Below are positions 1 through 12,735 of a DNA stretch of 64,000 bases, one piece after another. The position numbers were made by a program, and so were the translations under genes. The number at the start of each line of letters is the position of its first letter. The stretch's first letter is position 1. The DNA comes from Holothuria scabra (Eukaryota > Echinodermata > Holothuroidea > Aspidochirotida > Holothuriidae), in contig CM074179.1 of assembly GCA_037179385.1 (NCBI GenBank), positions 1,736,001 to 1,800,000 of the forward strand, written 5' to 3'. Under the pieces are notes generated by a model. That model worked only from the letters and a program-made list of their open reading frames with translations, was not told the DNA's origin and searched no databases.

Positions 1-378
1 AGCTACTTCTACCTCACTATCATGGGCACTCTTAAGACGAAGTGCAATTTTAGAGTAGGGCTTGCAGCAGAATACACATAGGTGTTTTTTATCCCATTTC
101 CTTTTTTCTATGCTACCATCAGATGCATAAACTACAATATCATCTGAAGTTTGGGTGCATCTCACCACTAGTGGACGGGCAATACTCCAGGGAGGGATAC
201 CTAAACCTGATGTTTCAAATACCATGCTCTTGCTCCTCAGTCTCACTTTCTGAGCATTGAACCTGGTAATCTGGATCTTCTTTAGGATATGTTGCTGGAT
301 CTGACTCTGAGTCGTATAAGTCAGAACATTCAGCCCGGATAATCTGGATCCCCTCATTATCTTCACCTGGATCTGTTT
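1..378 (-). CDS. Partial gene end: exon with a zinc-finger-like segment, runs off the window
   Basis: On the minus strand a splice acceptor (TTTTCAG) lies at 379-384. From 378 to 1 one frame stays open and reaches a segment with CVFCC...H spacing, followed by SAHDSEVEVA at the window edge. I recognise this as a short Cys2-His-type module found at the N-terminal side of many uncharacterised invertebrate proteins; I cannot name a function. The only in-frame ATG that begins a protein-like stretch is at 225-223. A second frame of the same exon (378 to about 216) reads strongly acidic (SDLYDSESDP, KEDPDYQVQC) and then meets a TGA, so either frame could be the coding one, depending on the donor used upstream. 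The repeated exons at 1,506-12,326 lie upstream on the same strand and may be spliced to it. The sequence is partial and the product unknown. Confidence 0.45.
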
Positions 379-380
379 CT

Positions 381-637
381 GAAAATTTGTGTCGATATAC
401 AGAAAGTTAGAAAGTTTAAAAGAGTTTTTAGAGTAAAACTTTCAACCCGTCACAGCCGACAGCATGCCGGTACCCATTCTATGCTGTCCTTTTGTGGTGA
501 CTGCTAGATAGACATGTGTCTACCACAATGTTTTGAAACCTCCTTCATTCAACAAAGGATATAATTTTTGAGGGGGAAACAGCCTGAGTGTCTGATTGCC
601 ATAGGGGAACTGTGAAGAAAAAGGTTAAGAATCACTG
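381..637. mobile_element. hAT-type MITE, right part only
   Basis: Matches the right two thirds of the MITE described at 10,413-10,745 and ends with GGTTAAGAATCACTG, followed by CATTAGAA (638-645), the family's target-site octamer. The left end is missing; its truncation point is next to the splice acceptor of the exon at 1-378. Confidence 0.6.
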
Positions 638-1505
638 CATTAGAATAACTTCACAAAGTTATTTCTTTGGGACAATACAACATCTTGAAAGATGTTTCTT
701 TGTCAAAGAAAACTTTTAGTGGACATAGTAGCTCAATTAAACTTTCTTAAGTTTTAATGCATTTCTCTGATAAATGATTACATAACTTCCCCAAATCTAG
801 GAAGACTGCCCATCAAAGCAATTTATTGTATAAAAATGAATATTGTATACACTATATGAGATTCTAAATATCTTTTTATTCTGAATTAATCAAACAATAC
901 TTTCAATCACTTTCTTCATTTCAAAGTTCTCTTTTCCTGAACAATAACTTGACAGCCAAAAAGGATGTCTTTTTCTTTTCAAATTCATCTTTTGTACCTG
1001 GCATATATGACAATTATCTCCTATGTATGTCATTTAAGATTTCTTACATAAATGAAAGGGGTCATCTAATTGTACTCTTATAACTGTATTACATCATGTC
1101 CTCAAACAGACTAAACTTGTTCTAATACAATTAACACATACATTTTAACACACATTCATGTTTTCGAATTGTCTGTTAGGTATAGATCTGTTTGTGTAAA
1201 GAAAAACTGGAAGTGAAGAGACTGTTTGGAAATATTTTGAATATAAACTGAATATGAAATTTATTTTTCCTACAAAGACTTCCAATGAAACTGTAAAATC
1301 AAAAGACTAGGCCACTGTCTCTCCTAGATAGATTTTACATCATTTGCCTACATTACTCTACCATATTACACAACTTAAAACATGTAAGCTGTATCTAAGG
1401 CACTGTTTAATTATTTAGGATAAGCCAACCACCCCCCCCACCCCATCCCTCATGAATGAATAGTTATACCCAGAGTATATATAATGTTGAACTGGTATTA
1501 CATAC

Positions 1506-1606
1506 TATCATGATTCTTTCACTGCTGTCAACATTAGAAACTTCCATGGTCCCTTCCACATCACCTATTTTTTAGCTTCAGTCACAGTCCCACTTGGCCT
1601 TTCATT
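1506..1606 (-). pseudogene. Repeated exon copy A (broken)
   Basis: This is the first copy of the 102-nt block, flanked by an AG acceptor (1607-1608) and a GTATG donor (1501-1505). It is one base short (101 nt), and the frame meets TAG after 13 codons, in the stretch where other copies read AKEIGD. It is probably dead as coding sequence, although its splice signals remain. Confidence 0.5.
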
Positions 1607-1844
1607 CTGAAAGGGTAAAATGAATCTTCATGATTAATCAGCTTAGTGTTCCCCTTCTTCATACCAACGTAAGAATAAAGACAGTGTATGTTGTAATAGG
1701 CATGCCTACAAGACTTAGGAAAATGAAGTGATATTTTCTACCAAAATAAAAAGAAATAAAAAACAATGATATCCTACTGATAGGATATTGTAAAACATTC
1801 CCTGAAATGTGTACACAATAAATCCTGAGGGCGTGACACTACAA

Positions 1845-2197
1845 GAGAAGTTCTTAAGTGGTGGGAGGGGGGGGGGAGTTCCACTGGGTGAACTTTTCAG
1901 ATTAGAGGGGGGAACTCTTTGTCTATAAAAGAGCACAAATTTGTATCAATAATTAAAAAGTTTAGGAGATTTCTTAAAGTTAAACTCTCCATTCCTCCAC
2001 TGCTAACAGGATTCATGTACATATATGCAGTCTTTGCTGTTCATTTGTGCTCACCGCTACAGTAGTAGATAGACATGTTTTTACCACAATGTTTCGCAAC
2101 CTCCTGCATTCCCCAAATGGATATAATTTTGAGAGGGAACAGCCTGAGTGGCTGTTTGGCATAGGGGAACTGTGACGAAAAAGGTTAAGAACCACTG
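1845..2197. mobile_element. hAT-type MITE copy
   Basis: Flanked by CACTACAA (1837-1844) and CACTAAAA (2198-2205), a 7/8 match expected for an aged 8-bp hAT duplication. The right end reads GGTTAAGAACCACTG. It carries a long G run near the left end, whose length varies from copy to copy. Confidence 0.65.
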
Positions 2198-4314
2198 CAC
2201 TAAAATGACTTCAAAGTCATTTCTCTGAGACAAAGCAACATCTTTGCCAAAGAAAACTTTTAGCAGACATTAAGCTCAATCAAACCTTAAGTTTAACACA
2301 TTTCTCTGATGTATGGTTACATAACCTCCACAATTCTAGAACCGCTGCTCCTCAAAGCTATTTATTGTATACAAATGTAGACTTTCATACATAATAAGAA
2401 ATTCTAATTTTAGTTTTAAAAATGGTTTAATCAAAAAATATTTTTAATTTCTTCATTTCAAAGTTCTCTTTTCCTGAACAATAACTTGACAGCCAAGAAG
2501 GATGCCTTTTTCTTTTCAAATTCATCTTTTGTACCTGGCATAATGACAATTATCTCCTATGTATGTCATTTAACATTTCAAATTAATGAAAGGTCCTCTA
2601 ATTGTACTCCTATAACTACATTACAACATGTCCTCAAATAGAACCAAACTTGTTCTCATACAATTAACAGATATATTTTAACACACATTCATGTCCTCAA
2701 AATGTATGTTAGGAATAAAACTCTTTGTGTAAAGAAAAACTGTAAGTAAAGTGACTGAGTTGAAACCTTGTGAGTATAAATTGGATTTGAAATTTCAAAC
2801 ACCAAATTCACATCAACAACAAAAAAAAAAAACTATGATTTACCACTAATAAGATTTAAAAACATTCCCTGAAATGTGTACACAATAAATTGTGGGAACC
2901 TGAAACAAGACTTTAGATTCTTAACTGGGCGAAAGTTCTCCTAGGGGGAATGATCCCCTGGGAGGAACTTTCAAGGGGAACTTTTTGGCATTGCAAAAGC
3001 ACAAATTTGTTTCCATATTTTAACAAGACTGTCAAACACTTCCTTTATTTCAAACTTTCTTTCCTTTTCCTTAAAAGTAACTTGTCAACCAAGTAGGATA
3101 TCATTTTCTTTTCAAATTCATCTTACTGTATGTACCTGGCATAATGAAAATTATCTCCTACGTTTATCATTAAATATTTCTTCAAATGAATGAAAGGTCC
3201 TCTAATTGTCCGCATATACCTACATTACATGTCCGTCAATAAAACCAAACTTGTTTTCATACAATTAACAGATACATTTTAACACACATTCATGTCCTCC
3301 AATTGTATGTCAGAAATAGGTGTGTTTTTGTAAAGAAAACTGGAAGTAAAGAGACTGTTTGGAAATCTTTTGAATATGAAGTGAATTTGAAATTTGAAAC
3401 ACACAATTTACAACAAAAAAACCATGATTTCCTTCTAATAGGATCTGAAATGTGTACACAATAAATTGTGGGAACCTGAAACTAGACCATAGATTTTTAA
3501 CTGGGGGAATGATCTCCTGGGAAGAACTTTCCAGACTTCAAGGGGAACTTTTTGGCATTGCAAAAGCACAAATTTATATTTTCAACAAGATTGTCAAACA
3601 CTTCCTTTATTTCAAACTTTTATTTTCCTTAAAAGTATTAACTTGTCAACCAAGTAGGATATCATTTTCTTTTTAGTTTCATCTTATGTACCTGGCATAA
3701 TGACAATTATGTCCTATGTATGTTATTTAACATTTCAAATTAATGAAAGGTCCTCTAATTGTACTCCTATAACTACATTACAACATGTCCTCAAATAGAA
3801 CCAAACTTGTTCTCATACAATTAACACATACATTTTAACACACATTCATGTCCTCAAATTGTGTTTTAGGAATAGATCTGTTTGTGTAAAGCAAAACTGG
3901 AAGTAAAGAGACTGTTTGGAAATCTTTTAAGTATAAATTGAATTTTGAAATTTATTTTTTCTACACAGTCTACCAATGAAACTGCAAAATCAAAAGACTA
4001 GGCCACTGTCTCTCCTAGCTGGATTTTACATCATTCACCTTCATTATACTCCCACATCGCATTACTTAAAACTTGTAAGCCATATTGGATACACTGTTTA
4101 ATTGAAAACACAACCACTCCAACCATACTCTGATACTAGCAGGTCTGTGGAAGGACTTTTGACTAGGAGTGAGTGATTCAATTTGTCCCTGCTATGCCAA
4201 GAAGTGGCGGGAAACCAAATATTTAGTTCAAGCCACCCCTTCCCCCCCCCCCTCCTCCATCCCTCATGAATAAATAGTTATATCCAAATAGAATGTAGAA
4301 TTGGTATTACATAC

Positions 4315-4416
4315 CATCATGTTACTTTCACCTCTGTCAGCATTAGAAACTTCCATGGTCCCTTCCACATCACCTATTTCTTTGGCTTCAGTCACAGTCC
4401 CACTTGGCCTTTCATT
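4315..4416 (-). CDS. Repeated exon copy B (open, 34 codons)
   Basis: A 102-nt block between acceptor TTTCAG (4417-4418 is the AG) and donor GTATGT (from 4314 down). The single open frame begins NERPSGTVTEAKEIGD and ends DRGESNMM; the other two frames stop early. Its length is a multiple of three and both boundaries are phase 0, so copies could be added or skipped without shifting the frame. A branch-point-like CTGATTAAT lies about 40 nt upstream of the acceptor. The encoded stretch is acidic and hydrophilic and matches no family I know. Whether it is expressed cannot be told from sequence. Confidence 0.4.
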
Positions 4417-4646
4417 CTGAAAGTGTAAAATGAATCTTCATGATTAATCAGCTTAGTGTTCCCCTTCTTCATACCAACGTAAGAATAAAGACAGTGTATG
4501 TTGTAATAGGCATGCCTACAAGACTTAGGAAAATAAAGGCATACTTCCCAATAAAATAAAAAAGCCAATGATTTCCTACCTACAGGATATTGTAAAACAT
4601 TCCCTGAAATGTGTACACAATAAATCCTGAGGGCGTGACACTACAA

Positions 4647-4991
4647 GAGAAGTTCTTAAGTGGGGGGGAGTTCCACTGGGGTGAACTTTTCAGATTAGAG
4701 GGGGGGAACTCTTTGTCGATAAAAAAGCACAAATTTGTATCAGTAATTAAAAAGTTTAGGAGATTTCTTAAAGTTAAACTCTCCATTCCTCCACTGCTAA
4801 CAGGATTCATGTACATATATGCAGTCTTAGCTGTTCATTTGTGCTCACCGCTACAGTAGTAGATAGACATGTTTTTACCACAATGTTTCGCAACCTCCTG
4901 CATTCCCCAAATGGATATAATTTTGAGAGGGAACAGCCTGAGTGGCTGTTTGGCATAGGGGAACTGTGACGAAAAAGGTTAAGAACCACTG
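4647..4991. mobile_element. hAT-type MITE copy
   Basis: Same insertion as at 1,845, carried along by the tandem duplication: identical flanking octamers CACTACAA and CACTAAAA and the same ends. Confidence 0.65.
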
Positions 4992-5967
4992 CACTAAAAT
5001 GACTTCAAAGTCATTTCTTTGAGACAAAGCAACATCTTTGCCAAAGAAAACTTTTAGCAGTCATTTAGCTCAATCAAACCTTAAGTTTAACACATTTCTC
5101 TGATGTATGGTTACATAACCTCCACAATTCTAGAACGGCTGCTCCTCAAAGCTATTTATTGTATACAAATGTAGACTTGCATACATAATAAGAAATTCTA
5201 ATTTTAGTTTTAAAAATGGTTTTATCAAAAAATATTTTTAATTTCTTCATTTCAAAGTTCTCTTTTCCTGAACAATAACTTGACAGCCAAGAAGGATGTC
5301 TTTTTCTTTTCAAATTCATCTTTTGTACCTGGCATAATGACAATTATCTCCTATGTATGTCATTTAACATTTCAAATTAATGAAAGGTCCTCTAATTGTA
5401 CTCCTATAACTACATTACAACATGTCCTCAAATAGAACCAAACCTGTTCTCATACAATTAACCCATACATTTTAACACACAATTTTAACACACATTCATG
5501 TCCTCAAATTGTGTTTTAGGAATAGATCTGTTTGTGTAAAGCAAAACTGGAAGTAAAGAGACTGTTTGGAAAACTTTTAAGTATAAATTGAATTTTGAAA
5601 TTTATTTTTTCTACACAGTCTACCAATGAAACTGCGAAATCAAAAGACTAGGCCACTGTCTCTCCTAGCTGGATTTTACATCATTCACCTTCATTATACT
5701 CCCACATCGCATTACTTAAAACTTGTAAGCTGTATTGGATGCTCTGTTTAATTGAAAACACAACCACTCCAACCATACTCTGATACTAGCAGGTCTGTGG
5801 AAGGACTTTTGACTAGGAGTGAGTGATTCAATTTGTCCCTGCTATGCCAAGAAGTGGCGGAAAACCAAATATTTAGTTCAAGCCACCCCTTACCCCCCCC
5901 CCCCCTCCTCCATCCCTCATGAATAAATAGTTATATCCAAATAGAATGTAGAATTGGTATTACATAC

Positions 5968-6069
5968 CATCATGTTACTTTCAGCTCTGTCAGCATTAGA
6001 AACTTCCATGGTCCCTTCCACATCACCTATTTCTTTGGCTTCAGTCACAGTCCCACTTGGCCTTTCATT
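5968..6069 (-). CDS. Repeated exon copy C (open)
   Basis: Same block and splice signals as copy B, also 102 nt and open. It differs from B by one visible residue near the end (DRAESNMM rather than DRGESNMM). It lies 1,653 bp from B, the short spacing of the alternating array. Confidence 0.4.
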
Positions 6070-6299
6070 CTGAAAGGGTAAAATGAATCTTCATGATTAA
6101 TCAGCTTAGTGTTCCCCTTCTTCATACCAACGTAAGAATAAAGACAGTGTATGTTGTAATAGGCATGCCTACAAGACTTAGGAAAATAAAGGCATACTTC
6201 CCAATAAAATAAAAAAGCCAATGATTTCCTACCTACAGGATATTGTAAAACATTCCCTGAAATGTGTACACAATAAATCCTGAGGGCGTGACACTACAA

Positions 6300-6648
6300 G
6301 AGAAGTTCTTAAGTGGGGGGGGGGGGAGTTCCACTGGGGTGAACTTTTCAGATTTGAGGGGGGAACTCTTTGTCGATAAAAAAGCACAAATTTGTATCAG
6401 TAATTAAAAAGTTTAGGAGATTTCTTAAAGTTAAACTCTCCATTCCTCCACTGCTAACAGGATTCATGTACATATATGCAGTCTTTGCTGTTCATTTGTG
6501 CTCACTGCTACAGTAGTAGATCGACATGTTTTTACCACAATGTTTCGCAACCTCCTGCATTCCCCAAATGGATATAATTTTGAGAGGGAACAGCCTGAGT
6601 GGCTGTTTGGCATAGGGGAACTGTGACGAAAAAGGTTAAGAACCACTG
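6300..6648. mobile_element. hAT-type MITE copy
   Basis: Duplicate of the insertion at 4,647 with the same flanks; it differs mainly in the length of the left G run. Confidence 0.65.
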
Positions 6649-8779
6649 CACTAAAATGACTTCAAAGTCATTTCTTTGAGACAAAGCAACATCTTTGACA
6701 AAGAAAACATTTAGCAGACATTAAGCTCAATCAAACCTTAAGTTTAACACATTTCTCTGATGTATGGTTACATAACCTCCACAATTCTAGAACCGCTGCT
6801 CCTCAAAGCTATTTATTGTATACAAATGTAGACTTTCATACATAATAAGAAATTCTAATTTTTGTTTCATAAAAATGGTTTAATCAAAAAATATTTTTAA
6901 TTTCTTCATTTCAAAGTTCTCTTTTCCTGAACAATAACTTGACAGCCAAGAAGGATGCCTTTTTCTTTTCAAATTCATCTTTTGTACCTGGCATAATGAC
7001 AATTATCTCCTATGTATGTCATTTAACATTTCAAATTAATGAAAGGTCCTCTAATTGTACTCCTATAACTACATTACAACATGTCCTCAAATAGAACCAA
7101 ACTTGTTCTCATACAATTAACAGATATATTTTAACACACATTCATGTCCTCAAAATGTATGTTAGGAATAAATCTCTATGTGTAAAGAAAAACTGTAAGT
7201 AAAGTGACTGAGTTAAAATCTTTTGAGTATAAATTGAATTTGAAATTTCAAACACCAAATTCACAACAACAAAAAATAAAAAACAAACTATGATTTACCA
7301 CTAATAAGATTTAAAAACATTCCCTGAAATGTGAACACAATAAATTGTGGGAACCTGAAACAAGACTTTAGATTCTTAACTGGGGGAAAGTTCCCCTAGG
7401 GGGAATGATCCCCTGGGAGGAACTTTCAAGGGGAACTTTTTGGCATTGCAAAAGCACAAATTTGTTTCCATATTTTAACAAGACTGTCAAACACTTCCTT
7501 TATTTCAAACTTTCCTTTTCTTTAAAAGTAACTTGTCAACCAAGTAGGATATCATTTTCTTTTCAAATTCATCTTACTGTATGTACCTGGCATAATGAAA
7601 ATTATCTCCTATGTTTATCATTAAATATTTCTTCAAATGAATGAAAGGTCCTCTAATTGTCTGCATATACCTACATTACATGTCCGCCAATAAAACCAAA
7701 CTTGTTTTCATACAATTAACAGATACATTTTAACACACATTCATGTCCTCCAATTGTATGTCAGAAATAGGTGTGTTTTTGTAAAGAAAACTGGAAGTAC
7801 AGAGACAGACTGGAAATCTTTTGAATATGAAGTGAATTTGAAATTTGAAACACACAATTTACAACAAAAAAACCATGATTTCCTTCTAATAGGATCTGAA
7901 AAGTGTACACAATAAATTGTGGGAACCTGAAACTAGACCATAGATTTTTAACTGGGGGAATGATCTCCTGGGAAGAACTTTCCAGATTTCAAGGGGAACT
8001 TTTTGGCATTGCAAAAGCACAAATTTATATTTTCAACAAGATTGTCAAACACTTCCTTTATTTCAAACTTTTATTTTCCTTAAAAGTATTAACTTGTCAA
8101 CCAAGTAGGATATCATTTTCTTTTCAGTTTCATCTTATGTACCTGGCATAATGACAATTATCTCCTATGTATGTCATTTAACATTTCAAATTATTGAAAA
8201 GTCCTCTAATTGTACTCCTATAACTACATTACAACATGTCCTCAAATAGAACCAAACTTGTTCTCATACAATTAACACATACATTTTAACACACAATTTT
8301 AACACACATTCATGTCCTCAAATTGTGTTTTAGGAATAGATCTGTTTGTGTAAAGCAAAACTGGAAGTAAAGAGACTGTTTGGAAAACTTTTAAGTATAA
8401 ATTGAATTTTGAAATTTTTTTTTTCTACACAGTCTACCAATGAAACTGCAAAATCAAAAGACTAGGCCACTGTCTCTCCTAGCTGGATTTTACATCATTC
8501 ACCTTCATTATACTCCCACATCGCATTACTTAAAACTTGTAAGCTGTATTGGATACACTGTTTAATTGAAAACACAACCACTCCAACCATACTCTGATAC
8601 AAGCAGGTCTGTGGAAGGACTTTTGACTAGGAGTGAGTGATTCAATTTGTCCCTGCTATGCCAAGAAGTGGCGGGAAACCAAATATTTAGTTCAAGCCAC
8701 CCCTTATCCCCCCCCCCTCCTCCATCCCTCATGAATAAATAGTTATATCCAAATAGAATGTAGAATTGGTATTACATAC

Positions 8780-8881
8780 CATCATGTTACTTTCACCTCT
8801 GTCAGCATTAGAAACTTCCATGGTCCCTTCAACATCACCTATTTCTTTGGCTTCAGTCACAGTCCCACTTGGCCTTTCATT
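8780..8881 (-). CDS. Repeated exon copy D (open)
   Basis: A 102-nt open copy with the same acceptor and donor as B. It lies 4,465 bp from B, one higher-order unit away. One visible change (CCTTCAACATC for CCTTCCACATC on the plus strand) is a missense difference. Confidence 0.4.
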
Positions 8882-9111
8882 CTGAAAGGGTAAAATGAAT
8901 CTTCATGATTAATCAGCTTAGTGTCCCCCTTCTTCATACCAACGTAAGAATAAAGACAGTGTATGTTGTAATAGGCATGCCTACAAGACTTAGGAAAATA
9001 AAGGCATACTTCCCAATAAAATAAAAAAGCCAATGATTTCCTACCTACAGGATATTGTAAAACATTCCCTGAAATGTGTACACAATAAATCCTGAGGGCA
9101 TGACACTACAA

Positions 9112-9456
9112 GAGAAGTTCTTAAGTGGGGGGGAGTTCCACTGGGGTGAACTTTTCAGATTAGAGGGGGGGGACTCTTTGTCGATAAAAAAGCACAAATT
9201 TGTATCAGTAATTAAAAAGTTTAGGAGATTTCTTAAAGTTAAACTCTCCATTCCTCCACTGCTAACAGGATTCATGTACATATATGCAGTCTTTGCTGTT
9301 CATTTGTGCTCACCGCTACAGTAGTAGATCGACATGTTTTTACCACAATGTTTCGCAACCTCCTGCATTCCCCAAATGGATATAATTTTGAGAGGGAACA
9401 GCCTGAGTGGCTGTTTGGCATAGGGGAACTGTGACGAAAAAGGTTAAGAACCACTG
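9112..9456. mobile_element. hAT-type MITE copy
   Basis: Duplicate of the insertion at 4,647, one higher-order unit (4,465 bp) away, with the same flanking octamers. Confidence 0.65.
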
Positions 9457-10073
9457 CACTAAAATGACTTCAAAGTCATTTCTTTGAGACAAAGCAACAT
9501 CTTTGCCAAAGAAAACTTTTAGCAGACATTTAGCTCAATCAAACCTTAAGTTTAACACATTTCTCTGATGTATGGTTACATAACCTCCACAATTCTAGAA
9601 CGGCTGCTCCTCAAAGCTATTTATTGTATACAAATGTAGACTTGCATACATAATAAGAAATTCTAATTTTAGTTTTAAAAATGGTTTAATCAAAAAATAT
9701 TTTTAATTTCTTCATTTCAAAGTTCTCTTTTCCTGAACAATAACTTGACAGCCAAGAAGGATGCCTTTTTCTTTTCAAATTCATCTTTTGTACCTGGCAC
9801 AAATTTATATTTTCAACAAGATTGTCAAACACTTCCTTTATTTCAAACTTTTATTTAATTGAAAACACAACCACTCCAACCATACTCTGATACTAGCAGG
9901 TCTGTGGAAGGACTTTTGACTAGGAGTGAGTGATTCAATTTGTCCCTGCTATGCCAAGAAGTGGCAGGAAACCAAATATTTAGTTCAAGCCATCCCTTAC
10001 CCCCCCCCCCCTCCTCCAACCCTCATGAATAAATAGTTATATCCAAATAGAATGTAGAATTGTTATTACATAC

Positions 10074-10174
10074 CATCATGTTACTTTCACCTCTGTCAGT
10101 ATAGAAACTTCCATGGTCCCTTCCACATCACCTATTTCTTTGGCTTCAGTCACAGTCCCACTTGGCCTTTCATT
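10074..10174 (-). pseudogene. Repeated exon copy E (1-nt deletion)
   Basis: Same block and splice signals, but 101 nt long: plus-strand GTCAGTATAGAAAC replaces GTCAGCATTAGAAAC, so the frame shifts in the second half. It sits in the unit that also lost about 360 bp. Confidence 0.5.
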
Positions 10175-10412
10175 CTGAAAGGGTAAAATGAATCTTCATG
10201 ATTAATCAGCTTAGTGTTCCCCTTCTTCATACCAACGTAAGAATAAAGACAGTGTATGTTGTAATAGGCATGCCTACAAGACTTAGGAAAATGAAGTGAT
10301 ATTTTCTACCAAAATAAAAAGAAATAAAAAACAATGATATCCTACTGATAGGATATTGTAAAACATTCCCTGAAATGTGAACCAAATAAATACTGGGGAC
10401 ATGACACTAGAA

Positions 10413-10745
10413 GAGAGGTTCTTTACTGGGGGAAAGTTCCCCTGCTGGAACTTCATGCATCTCCGAAGTAAACTCTTTGGCAGTGAAAAAGCACAAACAT
10501 GTGTCGATATTAAGAAAGTATGAAAGAGTTTTTTAACTTTAATTTTCCATCCCTTCACTGCTGACAGCCTGTATACATGTATGCAGTCTATTTCATCTGT
10601 TTCTGCTAACAGCTACACAGACATGTTTTTACCACAATGTTTTAAAACCTCCTGCAATCCACAATTGGATATAATTTTTAAGGGTACACAACCTGAGTGG
10701 CTGAATGGCATAGGGAACTGTGGAGAAAAGGGTAAAGAATCAGTG
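10413..10745. mobile_element. hAT-type MITE copy, clearest ends
   Basis: Flanked by CACTAGAA (10405-10412) and CATTAGAA (10746-10753), 7 of 8 identical. The left end is GAGAGGTTCTTTACTGG and the right end, inverted, is CACTGATTCTTTACCC. The TTCTTAACC-type terminal repeat and 8-bp duplication are hAT hallmarks. It has no coding capacity. Confidence 0.7.
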
Positions 10746-12224
10746 CATTAGAATGACCTCAAGGTTATTTCTTTGGGACATAAAAACATCTTTAATAATT
10801 TTTTTTTTTTAAATGAAAACTTGTAATGGACATTTACTGTAGCTCAATCAAACTTTCTGAAGTTTTAATGCATTTCTGTTATGTATAACTTCATAACTTC
10901 CACAGATCTAGAAAGACTGCCCAATAGAGCTATTTATCATATAAAATTGTAGACCTGTATACATAATAAAAGACTCTAATTTTTGTTTTTATAATGGTTT
11001 AATCAAACAAAATTTTCACTCAACTTCTTTATTTCAAAGTTCTCTTTTCCTGAACAATCTACTTGACAGCCAAGAAGGATGTCTTTTTCTTTTCAAATTC
11101 ATCTTTGGTACCTGGCATAATGACAATTATCTCCTATGTATGTCATTGAACATTTATCCAAATTAATGAAAGGTCCTCTAATTGTACTCCTATAACTACA
11201 TTACAACATGTCCTCAAATAGAACCAAACTTGTTCTTATACAATTAACAGATATATTTAAACACACATTCATGTTCTCAATTTGTATGTTTGGAATAGAT
11301 CTGTTTGTGTAAAGAAAAAATGTAAGTAAAGAGACTCTTTGGAAATCTTTTAATATAAATTGAATTTTAAATTTCAAACACACAATTCACAACAACAACA
11401 AAAAAATGATTACCTACTAATAGGATACTGGAAAACATTCCCTGAAATGTGTACACAATAAATGTTGGGGACATGACACTAGAGTTCTTAACTGGGGGAA
11501 AGTTCCTCTGGGGGGTACTAGTCACCTGGGAGGAACTTTCAGGGTTTCAAGGGGAACTGTTTGGCGTTGCAAAAGCACAAATTTGTTTCGATATTTTCAA
11601 CAAGATTGTCAAACACTTTCTGTATTTCAAACTTTTCTTTTCCTTAAAATTAACTTGTCAACCAAGTAGGATATCTTTTTCTTTTCAAGTACATCTTATG
11701 AACCCTGCATAATGACAATTACCTCCTATGTATGCCATTTAATATTTCTTAAAATTAATAACTTGTACTCTTATATACATTACAACAAGTCCTCAAATAG
11801 AACCAAACTTGTTCTCATACAATTAACAGATACATTTTAACACACATTCATGTCCTCCAATTGTATGTCAGAAATAGGTGTGTTTTTGTAAAGAAAAACT
11901 GGAAGTAAAGAGACTGTTTGGAGATCTTTTAAGTATAAATTGAACTTTGGAATTTATTTTTCCTACAAAGTCTACCAATGAAACTGTAAAATCAAAAGAC
12001 TAGGCCACTGTCTCTCCTAGCTAGATTTTACATCATTCACCTACATGACTCACTCTTCCATATCACATGACTTAAAATTTGTAAGTCCTGCTATGCCAAG
12101 AATTTGCAGCAAACCAGTTATTTAGGACAAGCCACCCCTTAGCCCCTCTCCCATTCCTCATGAATAATTAACAAATTAAATTGTATCCAAATAGTATATA
12201 AAATGTAGAATTGGTACAACATAC

Positions 12225-12326
12225 CATCATGTTACTTTCACCTCTGTCAGCATTAGAAACTTCCACAGTCACTTCCACATCACTTATTTCTTTGGCTTCC
12301 ATCACAGTCCCACTTGGCCTTTTGTT
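12225..12326 (-). CDS. Repeated exon copy F (open, most diverged)
   Basis: A 102-nt copy with acceptor TTTTAG and the same GTATG donor. It reads NKRPSGTVMEAKEISD and ends in the same RGESNMM. It differs from B-D at several positions, yet the frame stays open and the exon end is unchanged. That makes it the best single argument that the block was once, or still is, coding. Confidence 0.4.
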
Positions 12327-12552
12327 CTAAAAGGGTAAAACGAATCCTTATGATTAATCTGCTTAGTATTCCCTTGTTGGTAGCAAAGTAAGGATAAAAC
12401 TGTGTACGTTAAAACAGGCATGCTTACAAGAATTAGGAAAAAGGAGGCATATTTCCCACCAAAAAAAAAACCCCAAGATTTTCTACTAATAGGATATTGA
12501 AACACAATCCCTGAAATATATACACAATAATACTGGAGACATGACATTAGAA

Positions 12553-12735
12553 CAGAGGTCTAAGCTGGGGGGGTTTCCCTGGGGGGAACTTTCTGGATTT
12601 CAAGGGGGAACTTTTTGGCAGTGGAAAGCACAAATTTGTGTTCATATTTAGAAACTTTAGAAGAGTTCTCAAAGTTAAACTTTCAACCCCTTCACAGCTG
12701 ACATCATGCATGTATGCAGTCTTAGATGCTGTCTG
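12553..12735. mobile_element. hAT-type MITE, left part only
   Basis: Preceded by CATTAGAA (12545-12552) and beginning CAGAGGTCTAAGCTGGGG, the copy that best preserves the CAG...GG start of hAT ends. It breaks off at about 12,735 into an exon fragment. Confidence 0.6.

Noticed and set aside
1715..11712. Many 60-90-codon open frames inside the left array
   Set aside because: They recur on both strands with the repeat, cross MITE and intron sequence and show no family motif; only the 102-nt blocks have splice signals.
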